Below, piece after piece: positions 1 through 11,334 of a DNA stretch of 64,000 bases. How positions within the stretch are numbered: position 1 is the stretch's first letter; each line of letters starts with the position of its first letter. Origin of the DNA: Yamagishiella unicocca (taxonomy: Eukaryota > Chlorophyta > Chlorophyceae > Chlamydomonadales > Volvocaceae); contig BDSL01000043.1 in NCBI GenBank assembly GCA_003116995.1, positions 558,001 to 622,000 of the forward strand, written 5' to 3'. A program made the translations under genes and the position numbers. The notes beneath the pieces are model-generated. The model worked only from the letters and a program-made list of their open reading frames with translations, made no database searches and was not told the origin of the DNA.

Positions 1-264
1 GCCGTCTTTCCCGCTTCGTACGGCACGCACGCACATGGCGATTATGGTGGTGATGATTACGGCTGCGGGGCCGGAAAGAACTCCTCGCCGTGCCGGATGG
101 GGACCGGTCCGTGTCTGGATAGGGGTATTCTCCGATCCTCCTCCTGCCCTCTGCCTTTCCTCATTTGGAATTCTTGATGCCGCGACTCCAGTCCATCGCT
201 CGTCACCAATGCGTACTCCCGCCCCTTGACCCTCCCCCCCCCGCGCCCTCTGACCCTCCGCCAG

Positions 265-412
265 GCGCATCACCGTGCCCGACCTGCTGACTGTTTTCAA
301 CCGTGCTAACGGCTGGGAGGTGGAGACCATTGAGGACTCGATCATCGATCTCCATCCGACGTTTTGGGGCGGCAAGGCCCAGGCGCGCCTCTTCACCATC
401 CGCAAGCTGTAG
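265..412 (+). CDS. 3'-terminal exon of an unidentified gene
   Basis: An acceptor (ccag) at 261-264 opens a frame that runs from 266 to a TAG stop at 410-412. It encodes 48 residues ending in ...ARLFTIRKL. The peptide includes TVFNRANGWEVETIED. It reads like real coding sequence: no internal stop, G/C-rich third positions, and a clean polypyrimidine tract before the acceptor. The alternation of hydrophobic strand and acidic loop near a C-terminus recalls the end of SAM-dependent methyltransferases, but this is only an impression and no motif proves it. The upstream part of the gene lies outside the window, and 1-264 would be intron. Product unknown. Confidence 0.55.
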
Positions 413-2970
413 CGCAGCAGCGCAGTGCCGTTAGGCCTCCAGCCGCGAGCTGTAGCTCAGCTGCCCACCCAGCCAGCTAAGGCGCATGGACCTACGGCGA
501 TATACCTACGGTTCAGGCCCCGGCGGGCAGCCAAATGAAGCAACTCGAGGCAGGGACCTAACCCACCGACCTTCGCTAGCACCCACCTCGAGCTGCCGCT
601 GTACGCACGCTGCGGCATCAGCAGCGGCATAGCAGCGGCGGCACAGCAGCAGCAGCAGCAGCGCGTTGGGTGCGCTAGATAGCTCTGCCGAGCTGCATGG
701 CTAACACGTACACGCGTGACTGTATACATGTGTGAACCGGCGGTGCGTGTCGGCTGCAGTAGCTGGCGGAGCGGGGGACACGGGGCCGGCAAAGCAGCCA
801 CCCGGCCTCGCGCCTCCGCTCCCCTGTGTGCCATGATGCGCATGGCGTAGGGTCAGAGGGCAGAGGCTCGCTGTGCCGCCGAAGGATGAGCCTTACTGTG
901 CTCGCCCTAGCAAAGGGGCCACCACGCACCCGAGTCGGTCGATCCGCATCCGTTGCCGTTGGCCGTTGGTCGTTGGCCAACCGTTGCGACACGCGACTGC
1001 ATGTCGCTCGGCACGCAGCGCGGGTGTGTATGTGGGGTGGAGTGTGTGCCACCGTGCAGCGGCCTGCGGGCGCGGGGGGGAGGGCCGCGGGTGTTCTTGT
1101 ACGACAGTGTACGACAGCGTCCGGAAGCTCGTGGGCACCGATGGGTGGGCACCGACGGCCGGGATGCGGGGTGGGGGCGGGGCGGCACCGACCTGTCGGT
1201 ACGCACTTGGGCTAAGAGGCGTGGGGAGAGGCGCTGTTGCGGTGTTGATGACGGAGAAGAGGCCATTTGGTTGCTTGGTTGCTTGGTTGTCGCCTTTGCC
1301 TGTGGAACTACTCAAACTGGCGGCGACGGCTGTAACCGCAGCTGCTGTCGTTTTTTGTTAAATTGTGTACGAAGTAAAAGCATCGATTGCTACCGACGAC
1401 CGCCTTTTGTACGGCTTCGTCAGCACCTGTAGCGCACGCATGCGTCCGTATGGCTTTAAGCTACGAATGATCGATATGGATGGTACTGCCGTACCAGTAC
1501 GTAGAGGGTCTGCTGTCCAAGACGGAGCAACGGCCTGTTGAACTACTTGGTACGCGCCGAGGGCTTGTTTGGCGTGGGTGTATTACTGGAATTTATTACA
1601 TCGGATTTCGTCACTCGTTTCATTAGTTCCTTGGAATCAAGCCCCGGTTGGTGGGTCTATCTCGGCGACCGAAGCCCGCAGTGCCGTACCCTTCAGTGCC
1701 GTACAATTCAGTACCGTACCTGTTGATCCGTTTGCTTTCGTTCCATTCAGGAGCGGATTGCGGCGCTGCTGCTGCGGCAGCACTGCTGCGGCACTGCTGC
1801 TGCTGCATGTGAGCGTGCGCGTGTGCGTCACACCAGTTGACGAGGATCATGTTTGGCTGTTGTATCATGTTCGGAGAGGAAGGAGAGGTGCGATGAAATT
1901 TGTCCGCGGGGACGCGTGGAGCACATTCGTGCCGCAACCAGACCCGCCCGTTGGTCGGCCGCCCTCTTTCACTTGACAACGACTAGCACGGTCGTACGTC
2001 ATGGTGGATGGTGGGTCGTGACGCGAGGGGAGTGGCTTGGCGCGGCAGAGATGCGCGTGGAAGTACTTGTGCACGTGTGGCCTGTTGTCTGCGAGCCTGG
2101 TTGGGCCAACCTACATTTAACACAGCATATGGTAGATGTCGGCGGCTGTGTCGAGCTCTTTGGCTGTCGAGATTTTTGGCCTTGGTGATAGGAATACAAT
2201 AATTTCGTTTTGCCTGAAGGGGAGCCGTTCACGTAGTCGGCAGGTATAAGGCTTTGCGAAGCCAGCGCTCCTTCCGGGTTGAGGAATATTGGATACTAGT
2301 ACCCATTTGTGTCGTCCGCCCAATGGCTCTTATCTTCCAGGTGGAGCGGCCGAAGGCGTCGAAGACGATTGGTTATGGTACCGAGTACCGTGTGCCTCGA
2401 AGCCGACGCAGCCTTTTTTTCAGCGCTGCCAAAACTGGAATATAGCTAGGGTTACAGACAGAACTGACGTTCGTGGCGGTCATCAGCATGCTCCAGGGAG
2501 AGCGCTTCATTGTTTTGAGGGGTTTCTCAGCCTGAGTGAAGACGAGTTGTTGGAGATTTCATGTGTTTCGGTATGTACGCGCTCCTGGAGGGCCGGCCTG
2601 GCCTCTTGGGACTACGTTGTTCCGGGCGGCTGTTTGCTGTCGGCGGGCAGGGCACCCGTGGGTGCGCGTCTGTGTTTTGACGCGACTGTGCGTGTACGTC
2701 GCGTAGCGGTGCGTGAGATCCCGACGACGCGTGCGTGCGAGACGGTTCCGTTGTTCCCAGGTCGGTAGGGACCACCGCGGCAGTGCTGCGTTGGCAGCTG
2801 CCAGAATGTGAGAGTTGGGGTTCGCAGTCATGGCAGCCGGGTGCAGTGTTCAGAACTGTGGCGATACTGCGTATAGTAGGTGCGTTGTCGCCGAGAGACC
2901 ATATTACGGGTGTCGCGTACCCGTCGATCCATGCTGTGGAAAACCCCAAATCCCAAAGGGGCGAGGAGCC
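413..2970. other. Intergenic, no gene recognised
   Basis: I see no exon chain and no protein family in either strand. The overlapping open frames here lack recognisable motifs and shadow one another. A CAG/CTG-type triplet run lies near 640-662 and an imperfect CTG/GCA-rich patch near 1765-1808. Both are simple low-complexity sequence. Confidence 0.5.
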
Positions 2971-3045
2971 AGGGGATGAACACCCAGGGGATGAACACCC
3001 AGGGGATGAACACCCAGGGGATGAACACCCAGGGGATGAACACCC
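2971..3045. repeat. 15-bp minisatellite, five copies
   Basis: The unit aggggatgaacaccc is repeated five times without change and followed by a partial sixth copy. Perfect identity of the copies suggests recent expansion. Translations of it in the local frames (such as FIPWV repeats) are by-products. Confidence 0.95.
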
Positions 3046-3084
3046 AGGGGTCCTAGGGTTGATTGGTCAGTTGGCCGGCAGGCA

Positions 3085-3145
3085 AGTGTTATTATTACGG
3101 TTCGCTGATGACGAGGTGGTCTTAGGTGCTGTCAATGTACGGAGT
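3085..3145 (+). pseudogene. Reverse-transcriptase relic
   Basis: A short plus-strand stretch reads LLLRFADDEVVLGAV. It matches the catalytic-centre motif of the LINE reverse transcriptases in this window (QFADDTQVLLEG in family A, QSADDMEVVLGG in family B). Nothing around it stays in frame, so this is a decayed fragment, nearer to family B. Confidence 0.5.
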
Positions 3146-3704
3146 CCTGCGTCAAGTATGTGTGTGTTCGGATGGGAGGGTCCCTTTCTGCGACCATACT
3201 GCACGCACACGTGCTTGCCTGCAGGATGCATGGGTAGGTGCGCGTGAGCTACCTTACTTTCTGACGAGCGTCCCCCACCTTATTCCCCTCCATTATTGAC
3301 AAGTGTCCTCATTACTGACCGTGTGATAGGATTAGCCGTCACGAGTCGCACGTCAATTGCTAGGTTGCGGGCCGATACAGACGTGTGTCTGTATGTTCAT
3401 CATCACAGGGTCCCTCATCACCAACAGCCCCGCACCTCCCTTCCACCCCCCACCCCCCACGGATTTGCTCTCTGCCCCCACCGCGCATGCCGTACGAACG
3501 CCGTACGGTGGAAGAGCGGACCGTACGGTGCGTGGTAGTTTGCCGATGTTACCAGTTCATCGCAGTGTCGCGGCCGGTCTGGCAGCTAGGTGTTTGGTCG
3601 CCTGCTGACTGCAGCGCGGGACGCGAACAGGGCAGGCCATCATAGGATGGACTGACGTCGCCGGCGAAGGCAGCTCTCACGAACGCCCTCTTCATCATAT
3701 TTGT

Positions 3705-3792
3705 TATTCTGCCAGCGTCTCTTTCAGTGTCGGGCGATGCGCCCGATGGCTCAACGTTCTGGTCTGGGGCCCACGCACTGTAACAGTTACTT
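3705..3792 (+). mobile_element. LINE A 3'UTR fragment
   Basis: Diverged copy of the last ~85 nt of LINE family A. It shows the recognisable block gcgatgcgcccgatgg, then tctggtctgg, and a variant tail (cactgtaacagttac). No coding part is attached. Confidence 0.75.
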
Positions 3793-4197
3793 TCACCAAA
3801 ATTGCACCTGGTGTTTTCCCAGGCGGGTAGATGTAGTGCGCGAACACATGCCCCTTAAGGGAGTGCGTATATGCTTAGTTGTAAGAGGAATAACATCATC
3901 GACGAGAGCTCCTTTTAGGGCGCTATTTGCACAACAGTTTAAGTCTTCCTCACCCATGCCACAGTCTGAACTCCGATTGCGGCCGGAGGCGGCTGGTGAG
4001 TGATGTGCATCAAATAAACCACTTAGGCGGCGGCGTGTGTATTTGGCACTAGCATGTGCCGCGGGAATATTGGGATCTTACTGGGAGGAGGTAGCCCTCT
4101 ACGAGCCGTCTTCGTGTGCTGCGGTGTGCTGCGAAGCGGGCGAGCGGAATCGGTGTCAGATGATGTGCCCGAGGGCTCTACCTGACGGTCTGGGGCC

Positions 4198-4336
4198 TAT
4201 TGTTGTAACGGTTACAGTGGGTTCCAGACCAAGAGGTAGAACCATCGGGCGCATCGCCTGACACTGAACAAGACGGAGGAAACAAATACCGACATGCACC
4301 GAAACAAAGGCAAACCACCAGAACACCTATTATACA
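4198..4336 (-). mobile_element. LINE A 3'UTR fragment, 5'-truncated
   Basis: About 140 nt of the family A 3' end in minus orientation. It starts with the tail ttgttgtaacggttacagtg and ends within the 3'UTR at ccagaacacc. The hexamer cctatt occurs at both borders and may be a short target duplication. Just upstream (4165-4197) is a degraded plus-strand piece of the same 3'UTR, so two insertions abut. Confidence 0.85.
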
Positions 4337-4388
4337 TAACAGTACCTTCTTACTAGTACGGTGTGCTGTTATTCCCGCGCAGTGGCTT

Positions 4389-4440
4389 AACTTCATGATC
4401 TAACCCACTGTAATCGTTACAACAACAACTTCATGATCTA
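4389..4440 (+). mobile_element. Tail-only LINE A insertion with 14-bp TSD
   Basis: A 24-nt insert (4403-4426) equals the extreme 3' end of LINE A (accc-actgtaatcgttacaacaac). It is flanked by a perfect 14-bp direct repeat aacttcatgatcta at 4389-4402 and 4427-4440. The direct repeat is the expected product of target-primed reverse transcription, so this is an extremely 5'-truncated LINE rather than a chance motif. Confidence 0.9.
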
Positions 4441-4914
4441 GTCCAGGCCCTCCCTGGCGGTAACTGCCATCAGTCGGGCATGTGGCTGCGCGCAGCGACA
4501 TCTCTTTTAGTGTCAGGCGCCTGGAGGGAGTCCATTGTGATGCATGCTACTATGGCTTGCCGCGTTGCCGGGTGTGGATCTATCTGGTTCTATCGCCTAC
4601 CCATACATGGCGCTGCAGCTTTCCACTTAATTTGCGTTTGGCAGCGTCCACCGACGGCTATCAGTGCATGCATGGCGATGCACGCGGCCTCAGTTTCCAT
4701 CAGCGGTCTCGAGTCTACTGTGACAGTTGCAAGTATAAACGAAGGTAACGGTGCAAAAGTTGGATTGGAGCACGTTAGGCTCCTACGCATCTACGATGCT
4801 TACTGCCACCACTGTCACAATACCTCCTGCTCTAGATACAGGCACCTACGCACCTAGATACACAGGCACCTACCATCATCAAACGATGTTACTGCCACAT
4901 TACTTACTGCTCAA

Positions 4915-5140
4915 GTAACCTCCCGCCTCGTCCCGCCCTGCCCGGGCACGGGTTGCCTGAACTTCTCCGTGTCCTCGTGTTTGGCTGCCTTCGGCTTTTG
5001 CCCCCTCCCGGCCGGTGAGGGCGGGCTCTTTTGCCCAGTGACCCGTGTCGTGGTCTGGCCCATCGGGCCCGCCTGGTTGCGCTTCCGCGCTTGAGCCGTT
5101 CTGGCTCCCTTGTAATACTCGCATTCTGAACGTTTTGCCG
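4915..5140 (+). repeat. Repeat family C, 3' end
   Basis: The stretch 5046-5140 is nearly identical to 45256-45340. Both end in cccttgtaatactcgcattctgaa, where TGTAA could act as a poly(A) signal about 15 nt before the end. This is probably the 3' end of a third retroelement family. The part before 5046 has no second copy in the window, so the true left edge is unknown. Confidence 0.6.
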
Positions 5141-5156
5141 ATCACCCCCACCACAC

Positions 5157-6152
5157 GTCGTCCGAGTCTTAGATCCGCGGTCAAGAGCAGCGAAGACGTT
5201 TCTGGGGCTTGATCGGTGGCGGGAATGTACGGGGGCGCTGGAAGCGTTGCTAGCTGAGGTGCCAACCCCGTGGAAGCAAGCAGCGGCACTGGTGATGCCG
5301 GTTTCCTCCCAGGGTATACCCCACGTTCTACCTGGGATAGAGGAAGTGGGGTCCATGCTCACCGCACGGTTGGGGTGGCGGTTGGGCGGGGGGGAGCCGC
5401 TGGCGCTGCGGGATATGACTGTTCGGGTTGGGACGGCTGTGCAATTGGTCGAGTTTGCGGACGCCCGGCGGGCCGCGCATGAGAAATTTGTGCGCGAAGC
5501 GCTTGGGGGTACCGGGCCTGTCCTGCCAGCGGCCCTGAATGCCTTGCAGCAAGTGTTCCTGCGGCTCTGGTCTGGCATGAAGTGGGAGCCGGCCTATAAG
5601 GAGGGATGGTGGCGGTTGGCTGTGGATAGGATCCCCCTCCTCGGGAACTCTCATATGCGGACGGCAGCAGCAGCCCCTTGTGGGTGCGGTGTACCGGCTG
5701 GAGAGTCTCCAGGGGCGGGTACCCCCCGCTTACACCACTTTTGGTTCTTCCCGGTGGCTCAAGCAGTGATTGCCCAACTCGAGACCCAGCTCGGTGCAGG
5801 GGTGACACGGGCGCAAGTTTGGTTGGTGCAAGCACCTACCGGGGTACAGTCCTGCGTTTGGGATGTAGTAGTCCTGGCGGCTATTACTGCCATGGAGGTG
5901 GGGCGCCGGTTTATGGCCGCGGCCTTGAAAAGGGCGGGGGCTGGTGGTCCCCCTCATACTCCGGGTAGTGGTCTTCTGGATCGTGCCGTTCGCCGTGGGG
6001 TGGTGGAGTTTTGGGCCCTTTTGAGGGGCTTTGCTGCGCTGGGGCTTCCCCAGAAAGGCTGGGATGCAGTGGGGCCTCGGCAACCCTTCTTGCGGGTTGT
6101 CGCCAATCGCCTTGTGTGCGGGGGACCGGCTGAGGTTCTGGTGGATTCCTGA
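5157..6152 (+). pseudogene. C-terminal part of LINE A ORF2 protein
   Basis: The 331 residues match the C-terminal quarter of the full-length ORF2 (minus strand 20253-24548). They include the Cys/His segment PCGCGVPAGE...RLHHFWF and the terminal AEVLVDS. The endonuclease and reverse-transcriptase domains are missing through 5' truncation, so the fragment cannot support transposition. There is no frameshift or stop. One visible change from the full-length copy is FFPVA for FCPVA, which removes a cysteine of the putative zinc-binding segment. Confidence 0.9.
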
Positions 6153-6545
6153 TCGGCTCGGGTTGTCTTGGGGAGCGGGGTATCCCGTGCTTCATACTTT
6201 CTGGCTATATAGGCGTGTTGAGCCCTGCTAGGGGTCCGTGCCTTATGGGATGAGAGGTGGCGGGTTCCGATGTTTGCATCGTTGCGGCGCTTCACTGGTT
6301 CGTCGGGTGTTGGGCTGTTAGGTTGGTTGGTGGCCAGTTCCTGATAGGGGAGCCTCTAGTGCAAATTCCCCCTGGGGTGCTGGCTGCTGCTCTCTATGCC
6401 TACGGCCTGTCAATTTGGTGTTCTGGTGGTTTGCCTTTGTTTCGGTGCATGTCGGTATTTGTTTCCTCCGTCTTGTTCAGTGTCAGGCGATGCGCCCGAT
6501 GGTTCTACCTCTTGGTCTGGAACCCACCGTAACCGTTACAACAAC
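5157..6545 (+). mobile_element. 5'-truncated LINE A copy
   Basis: Homology to the full-length element begins abruptly at 5157, inside ORF2. It continues through the ORF2 stop (6150-6152) and the whole 3'UTR to the tail ccgttacaacaac. The ORF2 part is still fully open, which argues for recent insertion. A convincing target duplication is not visible, because family C sequence lies directly on the 5' side. Confidence 0.95.
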
Positions 6546-6607
6546 GGATGAGTGCCATAGCACCGGTGCAAGGTCACGGGGCGCGGTGCATCACCATATG
6601 CTGGAGA

Positions 6608-6960
6608 GGCGGAAGCCCTAAAGTAAGCTAGTCCCAAGATCCGCAAGACCCGCAAGAAATGCGCTAGCATCAAGCAAACGCCCCAAAAGACGCAGGAAAA
6701 ACAGGAATCCCCGCCGCGCCCAAGAGGGCGGGGACCCGACAAGAAGTAACATCCCAGGAACCTCACCCCCCGGCACACCGCAGGACGAACAGCGAAACCG
6801 ACCAGCCCGGACCGACAGGCTAGGGTCCTCCGGCGGCACAGGGCACAACCTACCGGCGAAACAACGCCCCACCCAAGAAGCCGGCCCAAAGGGAACATTA
6901 GCACAAACAAGGCCCCTCAAGGCCAAGAGGATGGGAACATGCAGAACTGGCAGAAAACAC
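6608..6960 (-). mobile_element. LINE B 3'UTR fragment
   Basis: Minus-strand similarity to the non-coding 3' parts at 27130-27540, 34556-35045 and 54480-54950. Shared features are the block around caaacgccccaaaagacgcagg and a distal part rich in cggggacccgac. Open frames across it are by-products. It directly follows the LINE A copy ending at 6545. Confidence 0.65.
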
Positions 6961-7034
6961 GGTCACAGTAACAATTACTTCTACAGTCGAGGACAATAGA
7001 AACAGCGCTTTTTTATAGAACGCGAAAGGATGTA

Positions 7035-7108
7035 GGGGACTCTGTCAGGCGATGCGCCTGATGTTTATCTCAGCCTTTTGGTATGGAGCCCACTGTAACG
7101 TGTACTAT
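7035..7108 (+). mobile_element. LINE A 3'UTR fragment
   Basis: Diverged remnant with gtcaggcgatgcgcctgatg and a variant tail, gagcccactgtaacgtgtac. Only the last ~70 nt of the element is present. Confidence 0.7.
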
Positions 7109-7649
7109 ATGTTGAAACGGGCCCACAGTCACATAAATTATCGCCGCTACCACGGCATACTGGGGCATCTAAATTGTCACGGCGTACTGGGGCATCAAGT
7201 AAGGATGTCGCCGCCCTCGCAGCAATATGTATGAAAATATGAACAACCGCACACTCGCTTCGCAACGATCACTATGAATGCTCGCTGCATGTGCACTCCG
7301 CAAGTGGGGCACGCCCTGCCCCACGCTCATATGCCTCCATCGCATTGTATATCTGGAGGCTACTCCCAACCCGACTGTCGTTCACTCGTCTTTCGACAGT
7401 TGCTCGGCCTCGAGGGGGAACCCTTCTGTTAAAGGTAATCCGCAATAAATATGTACCAGCTCCACTCAACACGCGAAATTACGAATCATGACATCGGGGG
7501 CCCGGATAAGGCCCCCCTGAAATAACGGTATGCATGTACATACCCACCCTTCCGCCCCGGTGTCACCAACCTTACTTTAAATCACCAAAATACAATCTTC
7601 TGGGGTGTTGGGGCATACATAGGGTTCCACGTATAATTACCGATGAATC

Positions 7650-10158
7650 TTATATGCTCCTCAGCGCTCTTCGATGGGCTTTCGGGTTCCCATTGCCGTT
7701 GCCACCGTTGCCGTGGCCTAATTGCTCCGCCGCGCCTAGCGCTGCCTGGGCGAACTTAACCGTCTTGCAGTCACGGGAGCAGCTGGTGGGCGTCTCGTTG
7801 CGCGTAAGGCTGCAGACGCCGTCGCCTGAGAAGGGCCGGGAGCGACCGAGGATAAGGCAGATCTTAACTTGCAATGGGATGTGTACAAATGCAAAACCAT
7901 CTTCATGGTACACGCCTACAATTGGTGATTGTGTCTAGAGCTCGGATAGCCCAAACTTTGTTCGTCTTCTACAAGTAATTTGTTGGGGATTTTAGGGTTT
8001 AGGTCGACACCGATGGCCAGTAGCATGCCAGTGCATCATCATGTGCCCATTGTCCGCATCAGGCAATCACGCAAATGCGCGCCAATGCACGCCGATAAGG
8101 CGGCGAGACTCTAAAAATTCAACTATAAACATAATACGGAACATCTTAGTGGATAATTTAATGTACGCAGGTGGGCAGGCAAGAAACCGCAACGACCGGT
8201 TGTGAATTGCCAAATGGTACCAACGGTGTCGTCACCAACGCTCAAATATAGGACTTGGGCCAAGATTGGGACTGAAATTGCATTGGGTAACCTATGTTGT
8301 CCCTGAATATTGACGACAAAGTAAAACGAACTTAGGTAGAGCAGTATGTCGCCACAAGGAGGCCATCCATCGCATCGTGCATCCTCCGGGGTAATTGATT
8401 GCCTCGCTCCGTCCCCATGCATGCTCGCGGCGGAAACAGGGGCCCAGCGCAGCATGCATCTTTTGCAGCACGCCTATTACTGGACTCTGTGCCGCAAATT
8501 CGTTTTCCCAGCTAGGCACACCCTAAACTGACAATTTATAACATCAGACCGACCACATACGAGGACCAAGTTTTGGCAACACCTGTCTACAGCATGTATG
8601 GCTACATGTTTTTTGGGGGTAGGGTTTTCAACCGGCTACAAGTTGTTTGGGGGGTGTTTACCGGCAGGCGGCCACACCCGCCCTATTCACTCACCACACC
8701 CGCCCTATTCACTCACCGCAGTACTGCGGGTCCGAGCAGCCGCCACAGTCCATTGCACAAGAGCTGCAGGTCTCGCCGTAGCCACCGCCGTTCTTGGCGA
8801 CGGTGCACTTGCCGTCACCGCAGTAGTTAGCCGAACAGCTGCCGCAGTCGCCGCAGCCAGTCTTGCCGCTGGTGCACTTCTCGCCAAGCAGCGGCTCGCA
8901 GATGCCGTTGTTGTTGCACGAGGGGCAGACGCCGCAGTCGGCGCTGCAGCTGGAGCAGCTCTCGCCGGCGGCGGCGTTGCACACGCCGTCTCCGCAGCAG
9001 GCGCGGGTGCCGCTGGTGAGGAGGATACCGCAGTCGGCCAGGCAGGTGCTGCACGTCTCGCCGCCGGAGCACATGCCGTCACCGCAGCTAGCGCAGGCGC
9101 CGCAGTCCGTGGGGCAAGATGAACAGGTCTCATCGGCGCTGCACACCTTGTCGCCACAAACCGATGGTTTCGGGGGCGGGGGCGGGGGAGCAGCGGCTGC
9201 TGGTGGTGCCCAGCTCAGGCCTATGATGTTGTCGTTGATTCCGGACATGAATCCGATGCCAGCGCTGTACGAGACTCGGATATAGCCCTGGTCGCCCCAT
9301 CCGGCACCCCAGCTGTTTTTTGCGATCCAGTAGGAGCTGGTGATGGATGAGGGAATGGGCGACAGGCGGATGCATGATGTTAGGACGGGTTGAGGCGCAC
9401 GGGACTGGTTGGGGCGCGCGGCGGCAAAGTTGAATCGTCAAATTGCAGTTCATCGCTGGTGGTGCTTACCGGAGGCTACGTGTATTCATAGCACATGCAG
9501 TGGTGGAGTGACAAATAAAGTGACTTCAGTGCCAGGCGATGGCTCTATCTTCGGTACCCGGAGGCATGTTGTTCACACGTATGCGCGCGTGCGCTCACTC
9601 CTGATGATCACCTGCACGCAGACCGCACATAACCCGACGCCGCGGCCTTACCCGGTGTCGTTGTAGCCGATGACCGCGATTTCGTGGTAGCCAGCGTGAG
9701 CGCTGGCTTTGTCCCACGTGTACGGCCTGTATATACGTAGTGGGTGAAGACGGCATACGTGTGAGCGAGGAGATTCATGATCGATACCTCCTCATATGAT
9801 CCTGCACATGATGATCTGCGAATGAATGATGAACAGATTCCGATGGGTTAAACGCAGATAGGGGCGTAACCAATGCACGATGGGTTAAACGCAGGTAGGG
9901 GCGTAACCAATGCACGATGGGTTAAACGCAGGTAGGGGCGTAACCAATGCACGATGGCCCCAGCCACCCGGCGCACTCACGCAGAGGCCGCGGTCCAGCC
10001 GAAAAAGTCGTTGTAGAGAGTGAGGAACGTCATTACCGAGCCCCACTGGCGGATGTGCTGCTTGGCCTGGTAGGTTGTCGCAGCAGGGAGGAGGGACGGG
10101 TGAGGAAGGCATGACGCGATCAGGTGAGGTTGGGTGCATGTAAGGGCACCGAGGAGGG

Positions 10159-10197
<39 letters not shown>

Positions 10198-11264
10198 ATA
10201 GATGCTGTGCTGAGCCGCGAAGGAGACTGAGCGCGAAGAGACCAAGGAATCCGGAGGCAGGGCGAGGCGCCAATAGTTACCGAAAGACGCCCAGAGTGTG
10301 TCCACGAGAAGCCATAATTCCGATTATGTAGACGGCGTCCGCGCAGCGCTCCGATAGCCAGAAGGACGGTGGCGGGCGGCTGAGCTCCCGTCGCGACCCT
10401 AACAACCGACGCCGCGCTGCTGCGGCGTAGGCGTGGCGCGAAGCTCCTACAACTACTGAGCCTAAGTACCTAGTGACCTATCCTAGTGCGCAAGGCAGGG
10501 GTATAGGTAACAACTTCGCGTGCAATGCCAGTAACAGACAGAGTGCCCGGCACAGGAATCCCAGCCCATGCCAATTGCGAGGAAACTGACCTGGGAAGGA
10601 GAGGAAGAAGGACCAGGCGAAGCAGCAGAACGTTAGCGTTAGGTTGAAGAGCGAAGGAGACATGCGGGGCGGATGAAAGAAAAGGCAGGGACACACGTGA
10701 ACGCGCCGCTGCTACGGAAGTGTTGTTTAGTAATGCATTGTTAGTAAAAGAAATGAGGATAAACGCGGAGATGTGGGATAAGTGCGCGAGCAGCGTGCAG
10801 TACAGCGGCCGTGCGGTGTGATGCTGTTGGATGCGGTGTGGTGCTGCGAGCGAGGTGCTGAATGATGCGGTAATGCGATGGGGCCGGCGGGCGGGCTCGC
10901 ATAGAGCACCCCACCACGCCGGGTGTCCCAAGTGGGTCTGCGCATAGATCCCACCGGGGGAAGGCGGGGACAGGGGCGCGTGCACATGCCGTGGGGGAGG
11001 TGGAGGTCGGCCAGGCGGTATCAGGACGGGCGCAGCCGAGGCTTGCGGGTTCCGTGGTGAGTGTCATCTACCGCTGGCGGGGTGTGTGTGTGTTGGTGGG
11101 CGGGCACTGGCACGGGGGTGGACGGTGAAGGGCCCTGTAGTAGTCGGAGTCGTAGGAGGAGTTATAGGAGTAGCTCCACGACCCGCTCGGCGAATCCGGT
11201 GTGCTCCGGAAGTAACCTGTGGGCCATGCGAGTGCACCTAGCACGCGCCTACACTAAGCCCGAG

Positions 11265-11334
<70 letters not shown>

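Noticed and set aside
457..1432. Six overlapping frames of 119-162 codons
   Set aside because: They overlap one another on both strands, contain no recognisable domain, and include triplet-repeat translations.
2100..2330. Overlapping short frames that might be exons
   Set aside because: No chain of phase-compatible exons and no known motif.
8598..9157. Ala-, Arg- and Ser-rich open frames over the Cys-repeat exons, on both strands (also at 29.5-30.1, 43.2-43.7, 50.9-51.5 and 62.3-62.8 kb)
   Set aside because: They appear at the same place in every paralog because the Cys-repeat exon is repetitive and GC-rich. Only the Cys-rich frame fits the splice sites and protein domains.
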